In this document: piece by piece, positions 1 through 5,015 of the stretch
Position numbering within the stretch: the stretch's first letter is position 1
Layout: each line of letters begins with the position of its first letter
Assembly (NCBI GenBank): GCA_002394725.1
Contig: DGUQ01000196.1
Coordinates: 17,371-22,385 of the forward strand
Direction of reading: 5' to 3'
DNA: 5,015 bases
From: Ruminococcaceae bacterium UBA4306
GTDB lineage: Bacteria > Bacillota > Clostridia > Oscillospirales > Acutalibacteraceae
Position numbers and translations under genes: made by a program
Notes under the pieces: generated by a model
Databases searched by the model: none
Told to the model about the DNA's origin: nothing
What the model saw: only the letters and a program-made list of their open reading frames with translations

Positions 1-1704
1 ATCGTCAATGAAGACGGCTCCGGCGCAACTGAGGTGAAGATCGCTTCTCTGCGCACCGTGATCTGGCGCCGTGCTTCTAATTACATGCCTTATGAACAAA
101 AAACCTATTTTTGGGACGAGGACGAACCGACCACCGACTATCTGCCGAAGTATTCGGACGATACAAATATCTATACTTTTGATAAATGGGACGAGGGCAC
201 GGTCGACGGAACGGTAAAGACCTATTATCCCTTGTTCACCACGACAAAAAAGACAGCGCCCACCTTCTTCCTGACGACTGATAAAGATATTTATCATATG
301 GGAGAAGCGGTCACGCTGACAGGTTATTTATTGAGTGAAGAGGTAACCGCGCTTGACCGTAACATCTATCAATCGTACAGAATCGCTCTTTATGGTATGC
401 CCGGCAGAGATCCTTTCGATCCTGTCCTTCTCAAAGCAACCAGTCAAGAAGGGATGTTCACTTATACATGGAGGAATGTCTCGACGAACGGGAAGTATGA
501 CGGTACCTACACCGTGACCGCAGAATTTGACGGCTCAGAGGATTACAGGGCGATGACAGCGCAGGCAACCTTCACGTATGATTCCAACATCGGCAACGAA
601 GAATACAACGGCGGATATATCAACGGTCAGGGAGACGGGACGTACCTGTGGTTTGATGAAAACGGCGCGCTGCTCGACTTCAAGCGCAGCGACGGAAGCG
701 GTCCGGCGCCTGTTACATCCGTTGTTCCCACAAAGCAGGAGACGGAAGATACCATCTATCTGTTCTCAGGCTGGAAGCTGATGAACAATTACCGCTACAG
801 ACCCTCCTACCGCTGGTATAATCTCAAGTGCTATCGCCCGGAATTTATCGAAGTGCCGAAAATCTGCACTGTCAACATTGACCTTGCCGGTCACGGAGAG
901 GACATTACCGTAGAGGTACCCGGCGGCGCAAGGTTCTTTGACTCTCTGGATAATGCCGGAGTGTTTGAGACGCTTGAAGCGATGGAAACCAAGGACTTTA
1001 TCTTCCGCGATCTGGCGACAAAGCCTATAGCTGAATTTGCCGACGAGGAGGAATACGGCGACGACGCATCTACTCTGTTAAATACGACCGTCACATCTGA
1101 CATGACCGTATACGCCGGCTTCTACACCAAGATCAAGGATGTCAAGCTCACACTCGATCAACCGATCATCGGCACTACCGTTACCTTAACAGACAATATT
1201 CAATCGCCTGCTCCCGTACTGACTGTCGAGGAGGGTGCGCATTATTCGATCTACTCCGATCCCGAGTATCAGAATTCTCAGTGGTACACAAAAAACAACG
1301 ATGAATACAGCACCTTCGAAGGGACTTTTGAGAAAGGTGAAACCTACTATGTTGATTGTCTGCTTGTTCCCGACTTTGGCTACTGGTTGGATGATAATAC
1401 CGTCGTAACTGCAAGCGGTGCAACGGTGGAGGAAGCATACGGACAGATGGCTTTGTCCGTATCGTTATCCACTCAGGCTGTCCCACCCACTGTTCTAGGC
1501 GACGCTGACGGCGATGGCAGGGTTACGGCGAACGACACCACTTGGATCCAACGCTTTATATTACAAATGAAAGTGTCCAGCTCCTTCAATGAATCTGCCG
1601 CCGACGTGAACAATGACGGTAAAATCACGGTCATCGACGTTACATGGATCCAGCGCTGGCTCGTAGGAACGGCCATCCCTTATCCTATCGGGAAAGCAAT
1701 ATAG
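1..1704 (+). CDS. Secreted multidomain Ig-like/beta-repeat protein with C-terminal type I dockerin (5' end missing)
   Basis: The frame is open from base 1, so this is the C-terminal 567 residues of a longer protein (numbered here from base 1); the signal peptide must lie outside the window. Visible order: the end of an InlB/Flg_new-like repeat with YTFDKW at 58-63; an Ig-like beta domain at about 88-193, opening with a K-x-I-Y-x-x-G-E-x-V-T-L-T-G pattern; a second repeat start, YLFSGW, at 253-258; a beta module beginning TVNIDLAGHGED at 290-301; another beta-rich domain at about 379-490; then a dockerin from G500. The dockerin has two calcium loops, D501/D503/D505/D512 and D535/N537/D539/D546, each followed by a T-W-I-Q-R helix, and ends near YPIG. 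Dockerins bind cohesins on scaffoldins or the cell surface. No glycosidase, esterase or peptidase motif is visible, so any activity would be in the missing N-terminus; an adhesin or structural role is equally possible. The dockerin call is firm; the individual beta-domain families are tentative. Confidence 0.9.
   Translation: MVNEDGSGATEVKIASLRTVIWRRASNYMPYEQKTYFWDEDEPTTDYLPKYSDDTNIYTFDKWDEGTVDGTVKTYYPLFTTTKKTAPTFFLTTDKDIYHMGEAVTLTGYLLSEEVTALDRNIYQSYRIALYGMPGRDPFDPVLLKATSQEGMFTYTWRNVSTNGKYDGTYTVTAEFDGSEDYRAMTAQATFTYDSNIGNEEYNGGYINGQGDGTYLWFDENGALLDFKRSDGSGPAPVTSVVPTKQETEDTIYLFSGWKLMNNYRYRPSYRWYNLKCYRPEFIEVPKICTVNIDLAGHGEDITVEVPGGARFFDSLDNAGVFETLEAMETKDFIFRDLATKPIAEFADEEEYGDDASTLLNTTVTSDMTVYAGFYTKIKDVKLTLDQPIIGTTVTLTDNIQSPAPVLTVEEGAHYSIYSDPEYQNSQWYTKNNDEYSTFEGTFEKGETYYVDCLLVPDFGYWLDDNTVVTASGATVEEAYGQMALSVSLSTQAVPPTVLGDADGDGRVTANDTTWIQRFILQMKVSSSFNESAADVNNDGKITVIDVTWIQRWLVGTAIPYPIGKAI
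1495..1668 (+). other. Type I dockerin domain (two F-hand repeats)
   Basis: This is the C-terminal cohesin-binding module of the preceding protein. Repeat 1 spans residues 500-519 with calcium ligands D501, D503, D505 and D512. Repeat 2 spans 535-553 with D535, N537, D539 and D546. Both loops are followed by T-W-I-Q-R. By analogy with clostridial dockerins, loop positions 10-11 and helix positions 17-18 contact cohesin. Here these are Ala-Asn plus Gln-Arg in repeat 1 and Val-Ile plus Gln-Arg in repeat 2, so the two faces differ at 10-11. The 10-11/17-18 rule comes from Clostridium thermocellum and may not transfer exactly to this organism. Confidence 0.93.
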
Positions 1705-1707
1705 TTT

Positions 1708-1745
1708 TATCCACCCTTCTTATTCCGGAAGGGTGGATATTTTTT
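1708..1745 (+). terminator. Rho-independent terminator of the dockerin gene
   Basis: It begins four bases after the TAG stop. A perfect 12-bp stem (1708-1719 with 1728-1739, core ATCCACCC/GGGTGGAT) encloses an 8-base loop and is followed at once by six T (1740-1745). The GC-rich core plus T-tract is a textbook intrinsic terminator. It marks the dockerin gene as the last gene of its transcript. Confidence 0.93.
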
Positions 1746-1838
1746 CGACGTAAAAAAGCCAATATAATCGAGCTGTTTTTGGATGAATATAGTAATGAAT
1801 AATGAATACTGAAGACTTAAAAACGAATAATACAAAGC

Positions 1839-1869
1839 AAAAATCCTGCCACTTTCGTGACAGGATTTT
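1839..1869 (-). terminator. Terminator of the tRNA-Gln gene, possibly bidirectional
   Basis: Read on the - strand, the hairpin starts six bases after the tRNA CCA end. It has a 9-bp outer stem (1861-1869 with 1840-1848, AAAATCCTG/CAGGATTTT), one mismatch, then a 3-bp inner stem closed by a GAAA (GNRA) tetraloop. The 3' arm ends in TTTT, extended by one more T at 1839 and a further TTT after two bases. The opposite strand also ends in TTTT after the stem, so it could act as a backup stop for rightward transcription from the convergent dockerin gene. Confidence 0.8.
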
Positions 1870-1874
1870 CACTT

Positions 1875-1949
1875 TGGCTGGGAAGGCGGGGTTCGAACCC
1901 ACGAATGACGGAGTCAAAGTCCGTTGCCTTACCGCTTGGCTACTTCCCA
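1875..1949 (-). tRNA. tRNA-Gln, anticodon UUG
   Basis: A complete 75-base cloverleaf with encoded CCA (1875-1877) can be folded. The acceptor stem TGGGAAG/CTTCCCA has the U1-A72 pair usual for bacterial tRNA-Gln, with discriminator G73. The D arm is GCC/GGC with loop AAGCGGTAA. The anticodon stem ACGGA/TCCGT carries loop CTTTGAC, giving anticodon TTG at 1915-1917, which reads CAA and by wobble CAG. The variable loop is CATTC. The T arm GTGGG/CCCGC holds a canonical TTCGAAC loop, with one G-U pair in the stem. It stands alone, with its own promoter and terminator. There is no sign of an integrated element at its 3' end within this window. Confidence 0.97.
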
Positions 1950-1960
1950 ACAACAGTATT

Positions 1961-1988
1961 AGTATACCACATTTTTAGATTATGTCAA
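1961..1988 (-). promoter_or_regulatory. Sigma-A type extended -10 promoter of tRNA-Gln
   Basis: On the - strand there is a perfect -35 box TTGACA (1983-1988), a 16-base spacer and a -10 box TATACT (1961-1966, one mismatch to TATAAT). The bases directly before the -10 are TGG, an extended -10 (TGn). The expected start near 1954 leaves a leader of only about five bases before the mature tRNA 5' end at 1949. The strength fits a stable RNA gene. Confidence 0.88.
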
Positions 1989-1994
1989 CACAAT

Positions 1995-2025
1995 TCATGT
2001 GGGACGTACTCACCGCCCCACATGA
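1995..2025. repeat. Perfect 9-bp inverted repeat between clpE and the tRNA promoter
   Basis: Bases 1995-2003 (TCATGTGGG) are the exact reverse complement of 2017-2025, with a 13-base loop. On the - strand the repeat sits just before the tRNA-Gln -35 box. Neither side is followed by a good T-tract: the - strand continues AATTGTGTTG and the + strand ATATGTCTTG. It is therefore a poor intrinsic terminator. It could be a weak transcription stop, an RNA 3'-end stabiliser for clpE readthrough, or an operator. Function is unknown. Confidence 0.55.
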
Positions 2026-2058
2026 TATGTCTTGATTTGCCAATAATAATTTAATATC

Positions 2059-2112
2059 AAAAGACGCTCCGTATTACTCAGCAGCTCCCGTTATCAAAGG
2101 GAGTCAGTAATA
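2059..2112 (-). terminator. Probable terminator downstream of clpE
   Basis: Just after the clpE stop, the - strand can form a two-part hairpin. An inner 5-bp GC stem (CTCCC/GGGAG, 2099-2103 with 2085-2089) is flanked by an outer 7-bp AT-rich stem (2106-2112 with 2072-2078, AGTAATA/TATTACT), with an asymmetric internal loop between them. A TTTT run (2059-2062) follows nine bases later rather than immediately. An alternative fold pairs GAC-TCC (2100-2105) with GGA-GC-GTC (2063-2070), placing the TTTT directly after the stem. It is imperfect but in the right place, and no other good terminator lies between clpE and the tRNA. Confidence 0.45.
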
Positions 2113-2114
2113 GA

Positions 2115-4463
2115 TCAGATCGTCTCGACCGTCAAGCCGTCGTCATTTGCCGAGAGCGCGATCGCGGAGATACCGCCCTCACCGTGCAGGATCATCTGCT
2201 CGGTGATCTTATCCTCTACCTCTTTACGGATCAGGCTGCGCAGATCTCTGGCGCCGGAATGACCGTTGCAGGATTTTTCGGCAAGATACTTGCACGCGGT
2301 GTCATCAAAGCGGAACTCGATCCCCTTTTCACGCAGGGTCTCGACATATTCGCCGAGCATCAGATCAGCGATCTTGACAAAGTCCTCCTCAGACAGGCTC
2401 TTGAAGATGATGATCTCATCGACACGGGCAAGAAACTCGGGACGGAGGAACTCACGTAATCCCTTCATCACACTGTCACGCTCCGCGGATTCCTGCGTTT
2501 TGCCGAAGCCGAGGGCGTTCTCACGATTAGTAGAGCCTGCGTTGGAAGTCATGACGATGACCGTATTAGAGAAATCGACGGTTCTGCCGTGCGCGTCGGT
2601 CAACTTACCCTCATCCAGAATCTGGAGCAGGATATTCATGACGTCGGGATGCGCCTTTTCTATCTCGTCGAACAGCAGGACCGAATACGGTCTGCGGCGT
2701 ACCTTCTCGGTGACCTGACCGGCTTCATCATAGCCGACATAGCCGGGAGGAGAACCGATGATCTTGGAGACAGAATGCTTCTCCATAAACTCGGACATAT
2801 CCAGACGGATCAGGGTCTCGGGTGTATCGAACAATTCGAGAGAGAGCACTTTGACCAGCTCGGTTTTACCGACGCCGGTCGGACCGACAAAGATGAAGGA
2901 AGCCGGTCTGCGGCGCGGTGAGATCTGGACACGGGAGCGCTTGATCGCCTTGGCGAGAGCGTCGACCGCTTCATCCTGACCGATGATCTTCTTTTTCAAA
3001 GAATCCTCGATATCCTTGAGCTTCAACAGCTCATTCTCACGCACTCTGGACTGAGGGATCCCCGTCCACAGCTCAATGACATTCGCGAGATCGACCTCGG
3101 TGACCTCTGCTGTGAGAGATGATTCATCAAAGCCTACAAGCTGTTCGTCAACGCGCGCCAGCTCGGATTTGACGGTAGCTAATGCTTCATAGTCGACGGT
3201 TTCCTCACCAGAGATCGCTTCCTTTGAGGTTTCAAGCGCTTTTTTCTCATCCATCAGGGATTCATATGTCTCGCGCTCTTTGTTGCGAAGCGAGGCGCAG
3301 GCGCACGCTTCATCCAGCAGATCGATCGCCTTGTCGGGCAGGAATCGATCGGTGATGTATCTTTCGGAAAAGACCGCCGCCTTGCGGATGATGTCCTCCC
3401 CTACTCTGACGTTATGATGATTCTCATAGTATTCCTTGATACCCATCAGGATATCGATGGTATCGCCGACACTCGGCTCCGCGACCTTGACGGGCTGGAA
3501 ACGGCGTTCCAAAGCGGAATCCTTTTCGATATACTTACGATATTCATTGAAGGTGGTCGCGCCGATCACCTGGATCTCGCCGCGTGATAAAGCAGGCTTG
3601 AGGATATTGGCGGCATTCATGGTGCCCTCACTGTCGCCTCCGCCGACAAGGTTATGCACCTCATCGATGAACAGGATGATGTTGCCTGCCTCTTTGACCT
3701 CTTTCGTCAAGCCCTTGATACGGCTCTCGTACTGTCCGCGGAACTGTGTGCCGGCGATCAGAGCGGTCAGATCAAGGAGTTGGATCTCTTTATCCTTCAA
3801 GCGGTGCGGCACCTTTCCCTGCGCGATACGCAATGCCAGTCCCTCGGCGATAGCGGTTTTACCAACGCCCGGCTCACCGATCAAGCAGGGGTTATTCTTG
3901 GTACGACGGGAAAGGATCTGGATCACGCGCTCGATCTCTTTATCTCTGCCGATAACATTATCGATATTGCCCGAGCGTGCCTTTGCGGTCAGATCCTCAC
4001 AGTACAATCCGATATGCTTGCGGTTTTTTCGGTTCGGCTTTTTGCCCTTGCCGGATTTGTCACCGTTATCGGCATTACCGGTCGCTTTGTTGGCAGCTCC
4101 GAACATGTTGAAGAAATTCGGGAAGGAAGGCGCTCCGCCGGGTGTGAAGCCGTCCTCTTCCTCGTTGTTATCCGCGTTATTATCGGCAGGCACATTGTTG
4201 GGATCAGGAGGCTGAATACCCATGTTTTGCGCCAGCTCGGACATATCGCTCATATCTCCCATATTCTCCATGATGGAGTCCATCTGCTCCTGTACCGATT
4301 CAAGATCGTCGGGAGAGATGCCCATCTTCTTGATGATATCCTCTACGGGTTTGATGCCCAGCTCCTTCGCACACAGCAGGCAGTAGCCGCGAGGCTGCTG
4401 ATCATCCTTGTTGCTGGACACGAAAACAACCGCGGGGCGTTTTTGACATCTTGAACAAACCAT
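2115..4463 (-). CDS. clpE: ClpE-type AAA+ unfoldase, ATP-binding subunit of a Clp protease
   Basis: A 782-residue HSP100/Clp ATPase that would unfold proteins in the cytoplasm and feed them to ClpP. The N-terminus is a zinc finger (C3-x2-C6, C28-x2-C31) instead of the double Clp-N repeat of ClpC/ClpB, which is the mark of ClpE. A polar linker spans about 40-150. AAA domain 1 has Walker A GEPGVGKT (196-203), pore loop AGTQFRGQYE (237-246), Walker B ILFIDE (263-268), and an arginine finger in LERRF (318-322). A UVR-like coiled middle segment covers about 390-445. AAA domain 2 has Walker A GPTGVGKT (527-534), pore loop GYVGYD (574-579), Walker B LLFDE (596-600), sensor-1 TSN (639-641), an LGF tripeptide (651-653) in the usual ClpP-contact position, and sensor-2 GARDLR (737-742). 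All catalytic residues are present. The start is set by AAAGGAG seven bases upstream of ATG. It is longer than Bacillus ClpE (about 700), the excess being in the linker. ClpC is the alternative name, but the Clp-N domain is absent. Confidence 0.93.
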   Translation of the reverse strand: MVCSRCQKRPAVVFVSSNKDDQQPRGYCLLCAKELGIKPVEDIIKKMGISPDDLESVQEQMDSIMENMGDMSDMSELAQNMGIQPPDPNNVPADNNADNNEEEDGFTPGGAPSFPNFFNMFGAANKATGNADNGDKSGKGKKPNRKNRKHIGLYCEDLTAKARSGNIDNVIGRDKEIERVIQILSRRTKNNPCLIGEPGVGKTAIAEGLALRIAQGKVPHRLKDKEIQLLDLTALIAGTQFRGQYESRIKGLTKEVKEAGNIILFIDEVHNLVGGGDSEGTMNAANILKPALSRGEIQVIGATTFNEYRKYIEKDSALERRFQPVKVAEPSVGDTIDILMGIKEYYENHHNVRVGEDIIRKAAVFSERYITDRFLPDKAIDLLDEACACASLRNKERETYESLMDEKKALETSKEAISGEETVDYEALATVKSELARVDEQLVGFDESSLTAEVTEVDLANVIELWTGIPQSRVRENELLKLKDIEDSLKKKIIGQDEAVDALAKAIKRSRVQISPRRRPASFIFVGPTGVGKTELVKVLSLELFDTPETLIRLDMSEFMEKHSVSKIIGSPPGYVGYDEAGQVTEKVRRRPYSVLLFDEIEKAHPDVMNILLQILDEGKLTDAHGRTVDFSNTVIVMTSNAGSTNRENALGFGKTQESAERDSVMKGLREFLRPEFLARVDEIIIFKSLSEEDFVKIADLMLGEYVETLREKGIEFRFDDTACKYLAEKSCNGHSGARDLRSLIRKEVEDKITEQMILHGEGGISAIALSANDDGLTVETI

Positions 4464-4470
4464 ATACCTT

Positions 4471-4477
4471 CTCCTTT
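4471..4477 (-). promoter_or_regulatory. Ribosome binding site of clpE overlapping the upstream stop codon
   Basis: On the - strand AAAGGAG lies seven bases before the clpE ATG. Its first two A bases are also the last two of the TAA stop (4476-4478) of the phosphatidyltransferase gene. This fixes the clpE start and suggests translational coupling. The 12-bp gap has no room for a promoter or a CtsR operator of its own. Confidence 0.88.
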
Positions 4478-5015
4478 ACTTTTTAGTTGTGATCGAAGCC
4501 TGTACAGAGGATTGATTCTTCTTTTCCTTCTGCTGCTTCTGTATTCTGAAAAAGATGATTGCGTAATTGACCAATGAAAAGATCATCATACCGGCAGTGA
4601 CGCCGAGTACCGTCAGCGAAAGGGTCTCGTTGCGAAAATTGAAGATCGCCATCGCGACGACCAGTACGACGGATACGTAAAACATAAAGGTGCTGATCTT
4701 GCCGTACCATGACGACTTAGGCGGAATAATGCCCTGATTGATAATGATGGTACCGCCGATGATCATCAGGATATCCTTGACAACCATCACGATCATCATG
4801 GGCAGAACATACGGCTCGATGCAGATCATACAGATGCCGACCGCGATCAGCGTCAGCTTATCCGCCAAGGGATCGAGCACCTTACCGAGCTCGGATTCCT
4901 GATGGAATCTGCGTGCGATAAAGCCGTCGAAAAAGTCCGATATCCCCGAGATCACCAGAACGATGATCGCGGGAGTATAATCCTTTGTCAAATACCTTCC
5001 TACAATGAACAACGC
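4476..5015 (-). CDS. CDP-alcohol phosphatidyltransferase, PgsA-like (5' end missing)
   Basis: An integral membrane enzyme that joins an alcohol head group to CDP-diacylglycerol, releasing CMP. The frame stays open to the window edge. The TTG at 5010-5012 (called residue 1 here) is probably an internal Leu, with perhaps 10-25 residues lying outside. The full signature D-x2-D-G-x2-A-R-x8-G-x3-D-x3-D is present: D26, D29, G30, A33, R34, G43, D47, D51. These residues bind the two metal ions and CDP. Hydrophobic segments lie at about 14-25, 53-65, 68-92, 107-126 and 133-155, followed by a Lys/Gln-rich cytoplasmic tail (156-178). The likely product is phosphatidylglycerophosphate (PgsA), the precursor of phosphatidylglycerol. 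After the active site it has a VVKDILM segment where I recall Arg-Glu in classical PgsA, so a PgsA paralogue or CMP-forming cardiolipin synthase is possible. It is followed by clpE after 12 bp, in the same transcript. Confidence 0.88.
   Translation of the reverse strand, partial: ALFIVGRYLTKDYTPAIIVLVISGISDFFDGFIARRFHQESELGKVLDPLADKLTLIAVGICMICIEPYVLPMMIVMVVKDILMIIGGTIIINQGIIPPKSSWYGKISTFMFYVSVVLVVAMAIFNFRNETLSLTVLGVTAGMMIFSLVNYAIIFFRIQKQQKEKKNQSSVQASITTKK

Noticed and set aside
34..36. GTG as the start codon of the dockerin protein
   Set aside because: The frame is open back to base 1, there is no ribosome binding site before it, and the protein would begin inside a beta domain without a signal peptide. 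It is a Val inside a longer protein.
1782..1807. Short direct repeats (GATGAATAT, then AATGAAT twice in tandem)
   Set aside because: Seven-base matches in AT-rich spacer DNA are expected by chance. The spacing is not that of a CRISPR array or target-site duplication.
1875..1949. tRNA gene as an attachment site of an integrated element
   Set aside because: No integrase gene and no second copy of the tRNA 3' end were seen in the window; the neighbours look like ordinary chromosomal genes.
1720..2054. Small open frames on both strands across the tRNA region
   Set aside because: They run through the tRNA-Gln gene and its terminator; the RNA gene explains the sequence.
3436..4215. Long + strand open frame (259 codons) opposite clpE
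   Set aside because: It lies wholly antisense to strongly conserved AAA+ coding sequence. Its translation shows no recognisable domain and no good ribosome binding site; it is a by-product of clpE codon use.
3654..4454. Second long + strand open frame (266 codons) opposite the clpE N-terminal half
   Set aside because: Also antisense to clpE, which has all its family motifs. No independent evidence of coding.
4464..4475. CtsR heat-shock operator in front of clpE
   Set aside because: The 12-bp gap has no heptad repeat of the GGTCAAA-n3-GTCAAA type and is too short for one plus a promoter. Any operator must be upstream of the window edge.
5010..5012. TTG as the start codon of the phosphatidyltransferase
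   Set aside because: The frame continues to the window edge, and this start would truncate the first membrane segment usual in the family.

Overview
The window looks like chromosomal DNA of a gut- or rumen-type clostridial Firmicute, probably an Oscillospiraceae/Ruminococcus-like organism. Three things point there. The first gene ends in a type I dockerin with the D-x-T-W-I-Q-R helix and a terminal YPIG motif, typical of that group. The second is a ClpE-type AAA+ unfoldase with an N-terminal zinc finger, a Firmicute protein. Ribosome binding sites, the promoter and the terminators are of low-GC Gram-positive style, although base composition here is moderate. The taxonomic call is an inference.

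Layout. Positions 1-1704 (+ strand) hold the 3' part of a large extracellular multidomain protein, open at the left edge. It has Ig-like and InlB/Flg_new-like beta repeats and a C-terminal dockerin, with no catalytic module in the visible part. It ends at a strong intrinsic terminator (1708-1745). Positions 1746-1838 are AT-rich and I see nothing in them. A tRNA-Gln(UUG) gene with encoded CCA lies on the - strand at 1875-1949. It has its own near-consensus extended -10 promoter (1961-1988) and a terminator (1839-1869). Positions 1950-2114 hold that promoter, a 9-bp inverted repeat and a probable terminator for the gene to the right. A full-length ClpE-type ATPase (2115-4463, - strand) follows a CDP-alcohol phosphatidyltransferase gene (4476 to the right edge, - strand, 5' end missing). 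The gap between them is only 12 bp, and the ClpE ribosome binding site overlaps the upstream stop codon, so the two are almost certainly co-transcribed.

Working together. The right-hand pair combines phospholipid head-group synthesis with protein unfolding and degradation. This is probably an operon of convenience rather than one pathway. The dockerin protein is convergent to this block and unrelated to it; it is expected to be secreted and docked onto a cohesin-bearing scaffold or cell-surface protein. I found no transposon, CRISPR array, phage gene or recognisably new system. The most notable points are the catalytic-module-free dockerin protein, the long polar linker in ClpE, and the phosphatidyltransferase-ClpE gene pairing.
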